Positions 1 through 6,535 are shown, numbered from the stretch's first letter. The stretch is DNA of 6,866 nt from Bacillota bacterium (GCA_023458835.1 JAEWWY010000276.1:1-6866), one strand, 5' to 3'. Numbers and translations: made by a program. The notes: generated from the sequence alone by a model not told the origin.

Positions 1-103
1 GAAGGATACGTCGGATTTGAAGGATAAAATTGAAGCATATGCCAGGGAGATCGACAGCAAAAACGAATGCGTGCTGGATTTTGATACGGACTATTACCAT
101 TAA
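1..103 (+). CDS. C-terminal end of an unidentified protein (5' end outside window)
   Basis: An open frame enters from the left edge (first full codon at base 2) and ends at TAA 101-103, giving 33 visible residues. The tail is charged and helix-like (KDTSDLKDKIEAYAREIDSK) and ends in an acidic, aromatic stretch, LDFDTDYYH. It has no transmembrane segment. The frame has ordinary codon use and the LCP gene follows on the same strand 109 bases later, so it is probably a real gene end. I do not recognise the family and assign no function. No convincing terminator hairpin is visible between it and the next gene, so read-through into the LCP gene is possible. Confidence 0.6.
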   Translation, partial: KDTSDLKDKIEAYAREIDSKNECVLDFDTDYYH

Positions 104-200
104 TTGGCCGGGAGACTTTTACATGTATGTGCAGGATTCCATCCCCCCAGGCCGTTTAGAAAGGGAAAGCATATAAATTGTCGAATTTTGCTTGCTGAAT

Positions 201-206
201 GGGGGA
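201..206 (+). promoter_or_regulatory. Ribosome binding site choosing the LCP start
   Basis: GGGGGA lies 6 bases before ATG 213. An in-frame TTG at 192 further upstream has no comparable purine run, and the next in-frame ATG (222) would shorten only the basic start of the signal peptide. The site therefore favours 213. Confidence 0.55.
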
Positions 207-212
207 TATGAT

Positions 213-1211
213 ATGGCCATTATGAAGCGGTTTTTTACCCGGGTGGTATGTGTGATGCTGGCGGTCATGTGTTTTGCAGTGCCTTCTCAGGCCACGCAGG
301 AGGAAGAGCTGACCAAGGAGGAGTTGATGGAGCTCCTGGCGGAAACCATTCCCGAGGGGCAGGAAGGGGAACTGAACGAATATCTGGTGCTGCCGGAAGA
401 TTACGTGGCGCCTAAAACGGATATGTTCCAGATTCTGCTCATCGGCACAGACAACTACTCCACCAAAAGCCGCGGCCGGAGCGATACCATGATGCTGGCC
501 CAACTGGACCCCAAGACCAAGACCGTCAAGCTGGTCTCCTTCCTTCGGGACATGTATGTGAAAATACCGGGAAAAGGCTCTACGCGCCTGAACGCGGCCT
601 ATGTCTACGGCGGTCCGGACTTGCTTTTGAAAACGTTGAAGAACAACTTCGGCATTGAGCCGGATGCTTATATTTCCGTTAATTTCAGCAGGATGATCAA
701 CCTGATCGACGCCATCGGCGGCGTGGAGGTGGATGTCTCCTCCAGCGAGCGGACTCAGTTGAACGGCATTATGCAGTATTATAACCTGAAGATGGGCAAA
801 AGGCAAAACGACGGGCTGCTGAAAAAATCAGGGCTGCATATGCTTACGGGCAAGCAGGCCATGTGCTTTAGCCGCATCCGCAAAATCGACAGCGACTTTG
901 CGCGCACCGACCGCCAGCGCACCGTAGTGGAGGCGGCCTTCCATAAAGTCATGGCAATGAGCTGGGATGAGATCGGGCAGGTCGTGCTGGATAACCTGGA
1001 CAATGTGGTCACCAATATCAGCGCCGCCGATGCCATCCGGTTGATCCCTACGGCCCTGATCGCCAAGGAGGCCACCTTTGAAACACTGCAGATTCCGGTA
1101 AAGGGCGGCTATGCCAGCAAGATGATATCCGGTATGGCCGTGCTGGTGCCCAACCTCTCCAAGAACGTGGAAGCGTTGAACGATTTCCTGTACGGCGGAC
1201 AGGGAGAATAA
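213..1211 (+). CDS. LCP (LytR-CpsA-Psr) family cell-wall glycopolymer ligase
   Basis: Predicted 332-residue exported enzyme. LCP proteins transfer glycopolymers (teichoic acids, capsule or other polysaccharides) from undecaprenyl-phosphate carriers onto peptidoglycan on the outer face of the membrane. Residues 1-27 look like a signal sequence: basic start, hydrophobic core, then VPSQA before TQ, a plausible signal peptidase I site. A short acidic linker follows. The LCP domain spans about 72-246. Its hallmarks are GTDN (78-81), SRGRSDTM with R87, R89 and D91, SFLRDMY with R112 and D113, RLNAAY with R125, and the C-terminal block RIRKIDSDFARTDRQR (221-236), the arginine/aspartate set that binds lipid pyrophosphate and metal in this family. 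About 85 residues without an assigned domain follow. The acceptor polymer cannot be told from sequence. Most family members are anchored by a single N-terminal helix; here cleavage is possible. The family call is firm; a TagT/U/V-type symbol is not justified. Confidence 0.95.
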   Translation: MAIMKRFFTRVVCVMLAVMCFAVPSQATQEEELTKEELMELLAETIPEGQEGELNEYLVLPEDYVAPKTDMFQILLIGTDNYSTKSRGRSDTMMLAQLDPKTKTVKLVSFLRDMYVKIPGKGSTRLNAAYVYGGPDLLLKTLKNNFGIEPDAYISVNFSRMINLIDAIGGVEVDVSSSERTQLNGIMQYYNLKMGKRQNDGLLKKSGLHMLTGKQAMCFSRIRKIDSDFARTDRQRTVVEAAFHKVMAMSWDEIGQVVLDNLDNVVTNISAADAIRLIPTALIAKEATFETLQIPVKGGYASKMISGMAVLVPNLSKNVEALNDFLYGGQGE

Positions 1212-1223
1212 CAGATTATGAAA

Positions 1224-1260
1224 CAAGCCGCCTTCCTGCACCAAACGGGAAGGCGGCTTG
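1224..1260. terminator. Bidirectional hairpin between convergent LCP and L,D-transpeptidase genes
   Basis: Perfect 13-bp inverted repeat: CAAGCCGCCTTCC (1224-1236) and GGAAGGCGGCTTG (1248-1260), with an 11-base loop. It sits 12 bases after the LCP stop and 9 bases beyond the stop of the facing gene. Flanking U-tracts are short in both directions (TTTCAT on the minus-strand side, a delayed TTATTTTC on the plus side). It most likely serves both genes. Confidence 0.85.
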
Positions 1261-1269
1261 CTTATGCCC

Positions 1270-3012
1270 TTATTTTCTGTTTCCGGCGTTCAATGACTCA
1301 ATTTCCGCCACGCGTTTGGGTGGGGCGCAGGAAGCACATGCATCCAGTTTGGCAAAGGAGCCGGTTTCCAGCTCGCCGTAGGTGAAGCCGGTGAGCGGCA
1401 GGTATCTGTCCTTTACGCTTTTGCAATAGGCGTCGCTGTGGTAATACTGGCCGCCGTCGGGATTGTAGTACAGAGGAAAGGAATCCTCGGGTACAGGAAT
1501 GCTGCGGCCCACATCGTCCCAGATGAAGACGCGGGTGTTCAGCTTCATGTTGTCCCAGAGCCAGCGCATATTGACGCCTTCGGGGCTCAGCTTCTGCTGC
1601 ACCCGGATGCAGCCGTGGCTGGCTTTTTGCCCCAGCACCCGTTCAAAGGGCCTGTAATCCCGGTCGTTGGTCTCGCTTTTGAAGCAGGGAAACTCGTGGA
1701 TCAGGATGCCGCCGTTGATGCGCAGCGCCAGGTCGCACCACATATTACCGGACCAGAATCCGCCCGTCCTGCTCACGATCATGAACTCTCCGGCCGGCGT
1801 TTCATTATAGGGCTGCTTGCTGTTGACAAGGCCTGTGGAGATCAAAAGCTCGGTAATGATCCTGCCTTCCTGAAATACGTACATCCGCTGGGTAAGCTTA
1901 TCCAGGAGCAGGCCGAATTTTTCGTGGGGCTGCTTCGTTTCCAGCCTGGAGGTCTCGATGTAGCCTGAAAAGAATCCGGCCCAGTTCTTCACTTTACTGG
2001 TGTGGATGGAACTGGAGTAAGCCTCCACCAGCGTCCAGCCGCTGTCCAGACTTTCGATGACATGCAGCCCCTGGGAATCGCAGGTCACCTCGCCCACAAC
2101 CTGGGAATTCTTGTCGGGCTCGGAATACACCTTAACCACCTGCCGCTGCTCACCCTTGACCACCGTCATGGGCTGCATCATGGCTTTCCATATGGCGGCC
2201 TCGTCCATAACGCCCATGGGCAAGGTGAAGAAGCAGGACTCGTGGCTGCAGGTATGGCTGCTGAAATCGGCAGGGGAATTCATCTTCTCACCTGGATCGG
2301 CTTCCACAACGGAGATGACCTGCGTATTGGCTTGAGCCGGGGCCGAAGATGCGGACGGTTCCTCGATGGTAACGGTGAGGTGCTCCCCGTTGGAGGAAAA
2401 GCCTGTGCTGTCCGTAAGGCTCACGCTGATATCCTGGCTGCCGGGGGGAAGTGGCTGCCCACCGGCCGTTCCGTCCCAGGGAATCTCATGGGTCCCGGCG
2501 GGCAAAAGCGCTTCGTATAAAATGATATCGCCGGAATCCTGGTTGAGCCTCAGGGTCAGCGTAGCTTCCAGGTTCGTCTCCACTTTAAGATGCCAGCCCT
2601 GCCCGGGAACGATGTGGGTGTCACTGGGGAGAAGGGTCAGGATCACGGGGCTGACATCCCCGATGTTGATTTGCGCGGATGCCTCGGCCGTTCCTTGCAC
2701 CACCTTCAGGACATAACTGCCTGAGGGGAGGGGCTCGCCCGATGCCTTACCATCCCAGGTCAGGTTGTTTCGCCCTGTCTTGGCGGGAAAATCCTCGGCG
2801 AGAACATCGATGGTGGACCCGGATGCATCCTTTATGAAGACATCGGCTTCTCCCGCCAGGGAAACGGAAAAGCTCAGGCGGATGGCCTTGCCGGGCCGGA
2901 TGGTATCCGGCGGGTCGATCCATTCCAAGGCGCCTTCGCCCAAAACCGTCAAAGTGACACATATAAACAACAAAAAAACCAATCCGCTTGCCGCAGAACG
3001 AAGCCTGAGCAT
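1270..3012 (-). CDS. Secreted multidomain L,D-transpeptidase (YkuD) with Ig-like repeats and SH3b
   Basis: Predicted 580-residue exported peptidoglycan enzyme. YkuD-family L,D-transpeptidases make 3-3 cross-links between stem peptides using a catalytic cysteine. The start is ATG 3012, because AGGAG lies 7 bases upstream; the in-frame ATG at 3039 lacks a site and falls at the predicted transcript start. Residues 1 to about 28 form a signal peptide or anchor. Two FlgD-like Ig repeats follow (about 29-117 and 122-216), each with a WDG...G.PLP.G signature (LTWDGKASGEPLPSG; IPWDGTAGGQPLPPG). A linker then carries a His/Cys cluster, HTCSHESC (253-260). An SH3b-like module (about 284-357) comes before the YkuD domain (about 365-497), with His439 in ILIHEF and the catalytic motif SHGCIRV, nucleophile Cys468 and His466. 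A C-terminal tail (about 509-580) has H525, C530, C559 and C562, spaced like a metal-binding module. The YkuD call is firm, SH3b likely, and metal binding is inference. Confidence 0.94.
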   Translation of the reverse strand: MLRLRSAASGLVFLLFICVTLTVLGEGALEWIDPPDTIRPGKAIRLSFSVSLAGEADVFIKDASGSTIDVLAEDFPAKTGRNNLTWDGKASGEPLPSGSYVLKVVQGTAEASAQINIGDVSPVILTLLPSDTHIVPGQGWHLKVETNLEATLTLRLNQDSGDIILYEALLPAGTHEIPWDGTAGGQPLPPGSQDISVSLTDSTGFSSNGEHLTVTIEEPSASSAPAQANTQVISVVEADPGEKMNSPADFSSHTCSHESCFFTLPMGVMDEAAIWKAMMQPMTVVKGEQRQVVKVYSEPDKNSQVVGEVTCDSQGLHVIESLDSGWTLVEAYSSSIHTSKVKNWAGFFSGYIETSRLETKQPHEKFGLLLDKLTQRMYVFQEGRIITELLISTGLVNSKQPYNETPAGEFMIVSRTGGFWSGNMWCDLALRINGGILIHEFPCFKSETNDRDYRPFERVLGQKASHGCIRVQQKLSPEGVNMRWLWDNMKLNTRVFIWDDVGRSIPVPEDSFPLYYNPDGGQYYHSDAYCKSVKDRYLPLTGFTYGELETGSFAKLDACASCAPPKRVAEIESLNAGNRK

Positions 3013-3019
3013 GAAAGCA

Positions 3020-3027
3020 CTCCTTCC
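3020..3027 (-). promoter_or_regulatory. Ribosome binding site of the L,D-transpeptidase gene
   Basis: On the minus strand this reads GGAAGGAG, with the AGGAG core 7 bases before ATG 3012. It decides the start in favour of 3012 over the in-frame ATG at 3039. Confidence 0.8.
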
Positions 3028-3050
3028 GGAAAAAGACATAACGTATGAGT

Positions 3051-3079
3051 ATCATACAAAAAACAGGCGGCGTTTGCAA
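3051..3079 (-). promoter_or_regulatory. Sigma-70/sigma-A type promoter for the L,D-transpeptidase gene
   Basis: Reading the minus strand, a -35 box TTGCAA (3074-3079) is followed by a 17-base spacer and a -10 box TATGAT (3051-3056). Transcription would start near 3044, about 30 bases before ATG 3012, leaving room for the ribosome binding site and excluding the ATG at 3039 as a useful start. Confidence 0.7.
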
Positions 3080-3143
3080 CCTGATACGCTCCATGTATCC
3101 GTTTTCTGATGAATTGTTACACACATGCGCAAATTTCCAGGAA

Positions 3144-3172
3144 TTGCGCGGGGGATCGTCTCATGGTACAAT
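3144..3172 (+). promoter_or_regulatory. Sigma-70/sigma-A type promoter for the nuclease-helicase-transporter run
   Basis: The -35 box is TTGCGC (3144-3149), the spacer is 17 bases and the -10 box is TACAAT (3167-3172). The -10 is preceded by TGG, an extended -10 element. The predicted transcript start near 3179 gives a leader of about 20 bases before ATG 3200 and rules out the longer frame from ATG 3125. It points away from the transpeptidase promoter; the two -35 boxes are 64 bases apart. Confidence 0.72.
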
Positions 3173-3186
3173 ACATCCATGCCGCA

Positions 3187-3196
3187 GGGGAGGGAG
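3187..3196 (+). promoter_or_regulatory. Ribosome binding site of the nuclease gene
   Basis: The purine run GGGGAGGGAG contains a GGAGG core at 3189-3193, 6 bases before ATG 3200. Together with the promoter it fixes the start at 3200 rather than at the in-frame ATGs 3125 or 3179. Confidence 0.75.
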
Positions 3197-3199
3197 ATC

Positions 3200-3568
3200 A
3201 TGCCGGACAGCCTTACACAGATTACACAGGCCCTTGTGCGGCTGCGCGCTCCCTTTTGCCAGGGCGAGTACGATTTGCACGCGCTGGTGGCGGATGCATT
3301 ACGTGAGGCCGGCATCCCTTTCCTTCATGAGGAGCGTCTGGGGCCGCGGTGCCGCATCGACTTTCTGGCAGGCGCGGTGGGCATTGAGGTGAAAAAGGGG
3401 AAGCCGGAGCGAAGGCAGCTTTTGCGCCAGTTGGAAAGGTATGCGCAAAGTTCTCGCGTTGAGGTGCTGGTGGTGCTGGTGGAGCGCACTGCGGACCTGC
3501 CGGGGGAAATCCTTCAAAAGCCGTGCATTACTTTATCCATGAACCGTTTATGGGGGATCGCGCTTTGA
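3200..3568 (+). CDS. Small PD-(D/E)XK-type nuclease, partner of the SNF2 helicase
   Basis: Predicted cytoplasmic protein of 122 residues that is essentially one restriction-endonuclease-like fold. The visible active-site pattern is a helix with E44/E45 (LHEERL), then D54 in CRIDF, then E63-x-K65 in GIEVKKG. The next helix carries Q77 (RRQLLRQLERYA), and a hydrophobic strand VEVLVVLVE follows. The D-x8-E-x-K spacing followed by a Q-containing helix is the classic metal-dependent nuclease core of this superfamily. No DNA-recognition domain is present, so targeting may come from a partner. The gene is the first of a run and its stop overlaps the likely start of the SNF2 gene, which argues for a joint complex. 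Repair, phage defence or another DNA-processing role are all open. The fold assignment rests on motif reading, and I cannot name a family. VRR-NUC proteins, which also pair with SNF2 helicases, are a possible relative. Confidence 0.72.
   Translation: MPDSLTQITQALVRLRAPFCQGEYDLHALVADALREAGIPFLHEERLGPRCRIDFLAGAVGIEVKKGKPERRQLLRQLERYAQSSRVEVLVVLVERTADLPGEILQKPCITLSMNRLWGIAL
3552..3557 (+). promoter_or_regulatory. Ribosome binding site for a TTG start of the SNF2 gene
   Basis: GGGGGA lies 7 bases before TTG 3565. The same hexamer precedes the LCP start. The alternatives, GTG 3523 (nearest purine run 15 bases away) and ATG 3550 (no purine run), are less well supported. Confidence 0.5.
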
Positions 3569-5325
3569 CACAGGTGGAGGATAACCGCATAGAGTCCGAA
3601 ACGCAGGCACAGTTGCCTGCTTATTTGCGCTCCGTCGGTCAGCCGGATCACGTGTATGGAATGCTTTCTTATAATAAGCGGGCCCGCTGCTGGGTGATCA
3701 AGGGGGAGCCCTGCGTGACGGAGCTGGCCAAGAGGCTGTTTCCCGGCAGCGCGGGCCATGGCCGGGGAGAAGCAAGGTTTACCGCCCACCGGCGCATTGT
3801 GGGAGACCTGCATTGGCTGATGCTGCGCTACCCCCTTGTCGTCAAAACCCAGGACGAGAAGCGCTGGCGGGAGGCGCTGGAGGAGGCGCGCGCCTATGCG
3901 CTGCGACGGGAGGCCGCAAGGCTTTTGCCCGAAATGGCCAATCCGCCGGCGGGAGCCTTCGAGGGCGAGCTGCGTCCCTTTCAGCAAAGAGGCCTGGCCT
4001 ATCTTGTGCAAAACGACCGGGCCTTGCTGGCGGACGAGATGGGGCTTGGGAAAACGGTGCAGGCGCTGGCCTGGCTTTCGACCATGAGGGCCTTCCCTGC
4101 CCTGATCATTCCGCCGGCCCATCTGATACGCAACTGGGAAGCGGAAACAGGCCGCTTTCTGCGCGTGGATGGCAAAAAGCCCATCGTGCACGTCATCAAG
4201 GGCTTGAAGCCCTATGCGCTGCCCCCGGCGGATATTTACCTGATGCATTACCTTTTGCTCAGGGGCTGGAAAAAGGAATTGCCCGAAATGGGCTTTGCGG
4301 CGGTGGTCTTCGACGAGATCCAGGAGCTTCGCCATGCCGGCACGGAAAAATACTCCGCGGCAAGCCTGCTCTCCACCGCCGTGGACAAGGTGATCGGCTT
4401 AAGCGGCACGCCCATCTATAACACGGGCGGCGAAATATGGAATGTGGTGAACATTCTGGACTTTCACTTTTTGGGGGATTGGGAAAGCTTCTCCAGGGAG
4501 TGGTGCTATGGGTATGGCAATGCCGTGGTAGTCAAGCCGGAGCTGCTGGGGGAGCATTTGCGCCGGGAAGGCCTGATGCTGCGCCGCACCAAGCGGGAGG
4601 TATTGCCGGAGCTGCCGCCCAAGCGGCGCCTGGTGCAGGAGATTGACGCTGACGATCAGGTATACCGAACGCTCATGCAGCCCGTATTGGAGAAGCTGCT
4701 CCACTGGCGGCAGGATGAAAGCATGACCGCCTCCCGGCGGGCGATATTGGAGGAGCAGATATCCCAGGAGGAACGCCAGGCCACGGGCCTGGCCAAAGCG
4801 CCCTACGTATGCCAGTTCGTAAAAGCATTGCTGGAAGCCGGAGAAAAGGTGCTGCTCTTTGCCCACCACCATAAGGTGATGGACGATTACAAAAAGGAAT
4901 TGAAGGCTTTTGCCCCGGCCTTTATCACGGGCCGGGAAACAGGGGCGCAAAAGGACGAGGCCGTGCGCCGGTTTATGGAGGGAAAAACGGACCTGTGCTG
5001 CATCTCCCTCCGTGCGGCCTCCGGGCTGAACCTGCAAAGGGCCGGGTGTGTGGTGTTCGGGGAGCTGGATTGGTCGCCCGCGGTCCACAGCCAGGCGGAG
5101 GACCGGGCCCACCGCATAGGCCAGGAGGACTCCCTCCTATGCTATTATCTGGTGAGCCCGGGCGGCAGCGATATGGATATGCAGGAGGCGCTGGGCCTGA
5201 AGGTGAGCCAGTTTGTGGGGCTGATGGGGGATACGCCGCCTACCCCGGAGGAATCGGCGCTTGGCGCCAGCATGGCCCGATACCATGTGCAGCATCTTTC
5301 CCAGCGGTTTTCCCAATGCAAGTGA
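3565..5325 (+). CDS. SNF2-family DNA-dependent ATPase/helicase
   Basis: Predicted cytoplasmic two-lobed SF2 motor of 586 residues from TTG 3565 (600 if GTG 3523 is used). SNF2 ATPases translocate along duplex DNA, remodel DNA-protein complexes or anneal strands. From the TTG start: Q-like motif LRPFQQRGLAYL (136-147), Walker A DEMGLGKT (157-164), motif Ia LIIPPAHLIRNW, motif II DEIQ (250-253), motif III LSGTP (279-283), motif V SLRAASGLNL (481-490) and motif VI QAEDRAHRIGQ (510-520), with the arginine fingers. About 130 residues precede the motor and include YNKRARCWVI, loosely like the HARP-type pre-domains of annealing helicases. A tail of roughly 65 residues ends the protein. The core is complete and compact, with no fused nuclease; that activity is probably supplied by the upstream gene, whose stop overlaps this start (TTGA, 3565-3568). 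SNF2 is certain; the exact role is not. Confidence 0.93.
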   Translation: MTQVEDNRIESETQAQLPAYLRSVGQPDHVYGMLSYNKRARCWVIKGEPCVTELAKRLFPGSAGHGRGEARFTAHRRIVGDLHWLMLRYPLVVKTQDEKRWREALEEARAYALRREAARLLPEMANPPAGAFEGELRPFQQRGLAYLVQNDRALLADEMGLGKTVQALAWLSTMRAFPALIIPPAHLIRNWEAETGRFLRVDGKKPIVHVIKGLKPYALPPADIYLMHYLLLRGWKKELPEMGFAAVVFDEIQELRHAGTEKYSAASLLSTAVDKVIGLSGTPIYNTGGEIWNVVNILDFHFLGDWESFSREWCYGYGNAVVVKPELLGEHLRREGLMLRRTKREVLPELPPKRRLVQEIDADDQVYRTLMQPVLEKLLHWRQDESMTASRRAILEEQISQEERQATGLAKAPYVCQFVKALLEAGEKVLLFAHHHKVMDDYKKELKAFAPAFITGRETGAQKDEAVRRFMEGKTDLCCISLRAASGLNLQRAGCVVFGELDWSPAVHSQAEDRAHRIGQEDSLLCYYLVSPGGSDMDMQEALGLKVSQFVGLMGDTPPTPEESALGASMARYHVQHLSQRFSQCK

Positions 5326-5343
5326 GCAAAAGTATTGAATGAT

Positions 5344-5350
5344 GAGGGTG
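5344..5350 (+). promoter_or_regulatory. Ribosome binding site of the MFS gene
   Basis: GAGGGTG, with GAGGG ending 7 bases before ATG 5356. It favours this ATG over the in-frame TTG 5335, which has only a weak A-rich upstream context. No clear promoter lies between the SNF2 stop and this site. Confidence 0.6.
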
Positions 5351-5355
5351 TTTGT

Positions 5356-6504
5356 ATGGCAGTATTCTTTTTGTGCATGATCTATCTGGCCTTCATCAGC
5401 TTGGGGCTGCCCGATTCCATGCTGGGGGCGGCCTGGCCCGCCATGCGTATGGCCTGGGGGGCGCCCCTGGGTCAGGCGGGCAGCATCAGCCTGGCGGTGG
5501 CAGGGGGTACGGTCATATCCAGCCTGATGAGCAGCCGGGTGATCAGGCGGTTTGGAACAGGCCGGGTAACGCTTGTCAGCGTATTGATGACAGCCTGCGC
5601 GCTGCTGGGCATCTCCTTTGCCCCCGGCGCGTGGTGGCTGTATTTGATGGCGGTGCCGCTGGGGCTCGGCGCGGGAGCCGTGGATGCAGGGCTGAACGGC
5701 TACGTGGCAAAGAACTACAAGGCACGGCATATGAACTGGCTGCATTGCTTCTGGGGGATCGGGGCCACCCTGGGCCCCGCAATCATGGGCACCTTTGTGA
5801 GCCGGGGAAACTTCTGGCAGGGCGGCTACCGCGCCGTATCCGCCATACAGTTCGGGCTTGTCCTGCTGCTGTTCTTTTCTTTGCCTTTATGGCGCAGGGA
5901 GGAAAAGCTGCAATCCAATGTGCAAAGCGCGGGGCGGGGCGGCATCTTAAAGCTGCCCGGCGTCAAGTGGACGCTTGCGTCCTTTTTTGTGTATTGCAGC
6001 CTGGAGATATCCGCCGGGCTGTGGTGCGCCAGCTTTCTGGTGGAATTGAAGGGGCTGCCGCCTGCCCGGGCGGCCTGGTGGGCCAGCTTGTTCTACGCAG
6101 GCATTACGGCGGGGCGCTTCCTTTCGGGATTTTTGACCTTCAAAGCGACAAGCAAACAATTGATCCGCTGGGGGCTTTTGCTGATTCTTCCGGGTGCGGG
6201 CCTGCTTTTGCTGCCGGGGGAGGCGGCCGCGGTTGGCATGGCGCTTATGGGCATCGGCTGCGCTCCCATTTTTCCCGCGCTGCTGCATGAAACGCCGGCA
6301 CGCTTTGGTGAGCAGCATGCCCAGGAATTGGTGGGCATTCAAATGGCATCCGCTTACGTTGGCAGTACGCTGATGCCTGTGGTGCTGGGGCAGGCCATCG
6401 ACCTTACGGGCATCGGCATCTACCCCTGGTTCCTTTTGGGAACGGGGCTTCTGATGGTGTTTTGTACCGAACGCATAAATGCCATCATAAAAAAGAAGGC
6501 ATGA
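5356..6504 (+). CDS. Major facilitator superfamily transporter, 12 TM, FucP/YfkF-like, substrate unknown
   Basis: Predicted 382-residue inner-membrane protein with about 12 hydrophobic helices in two halves, split by a basic, polar cytoplasmic loop (about 178-203). The compact length and the signatures GLPDSMLGAAWP (17-28), VDAGLNGYVA (109-118) and HMNWLHCFWGIGATLGP (125-141) fit the clade often annotated as fucose-permease-like or YfkF-like MFS proteins. Charged residues in the membrane, D20 in TM1, D110 in TM4, E217 in TM7 and R254 in TM8, are candidate proton- or substrate-coupling sites; D20 and D110 sit roughly where FucP has its key acidic residues (inference). Both sugar uptake and drug or metabolite efflux are possible. 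It starts 30 bases after the SNF2 stop and has no promoter of its own that I can see, so it is probably co-transcribed. Nothing in its sequence ties it functionally to the nuclease and helicase. Confidence 0.9.
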   Translation: MAVFFLCMIYLAFISLGLPDSMLGAAWPAMRMAWGAPLGQAGSISLAVAGGTVISSLMSSRVIRRFGTGRVTLVSVLMTACALLGISFAPGAWWLYLMAVPLGLGAGAVDAGLNGYVAKNYKARHMNWLHCFWGIGATLGPAIMGTFVSRGNFWQGGYRAVSAIQFGLVLLLFFSLPLWRREEKLQSNVQSAGRGGILKLPGVKWTLASFFVYCSLEISAGLWCASFLVELKGLPPARAAWWASLFYAGITAGRFLSGFLTFKATSKQLIRWGLLLILPGAGLLLLPGEAAAVGMALMGIGCAPIFPALLHETPARFGEQHAQELVGIQMASAYVGSTLMPVVLGQAIDLTGIGIYPWFLLGTGLLMVFCTERINAIIKKKA

Positions 6505-6507
6505 CAT

Positions 6508-6535
6508 AAGCGGCCGTGGAATTCCATGGCCGCTT
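6508..6535. terminator. Hairpin terminator between convergent MFS and LysM genes
   Basis: Inverted repeat of 12 pairs with one G-U: AAGCGGCCGTGG (6508-6519) and CCATGGCCGCTT (6524-6535), with an AATT tetraloop. It starts 3 bases after the MFS stop. The plus-strand U-tract is only TTT. It lies 32 bases from the stop of the facing gene and may serve both. The AAGC...GCTT edges resemble those of the hairpin at 1224-1260. Confidence 0.82.

Noticed and set aside
172..177. TATAAA as a -10 box for the LCP gene
   Set aside because: No acceptable -35 sequence lies 16-18 bases upstream and there is no extended -10. A promoter may exist in 104-200 but I cannot support one.
1438..2520. Plus-strand open frames across the L,D-transpeptidase gene
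   Set aside because: They lie opposite a gene with clear YkuD motifs, have no domain signatures and have no ribosome binding sites of note.
3125..3199. Longer nuclease start at ATG 3125
   Set aside because: It lies upstream of the predicted promoter boxes and has no ribosome binding site, whereas ATG 3200 has a strong one.
3464..3481. Tandem 9-base repeat GTGCTGGTG within the nuclease gene
   Set aside because: It stays in frame and encodes alternating Val/Leu of a core beta strand, so it is explained by protein sequence and not by a repeat element.
3514..4335. 273-codon open frame on the minus strand opposite the SNF2 gene, and similar long minus frames at 4399-5112, 5137-5745 and 5947-6540
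   Set aside because: They mirror strongly coding plus-strand genes in GC-rich DNA, show no recognisable motifs, and are rich in His/Gln/Pro as expected of antisense translation.
5356..6504. MFS transporter as a functional part of the nuclease-helicase system
   Set aside because: Co-transcription is likely, but nothing in its sequence links it to DNA processing, so I keep it out of the proposed module.
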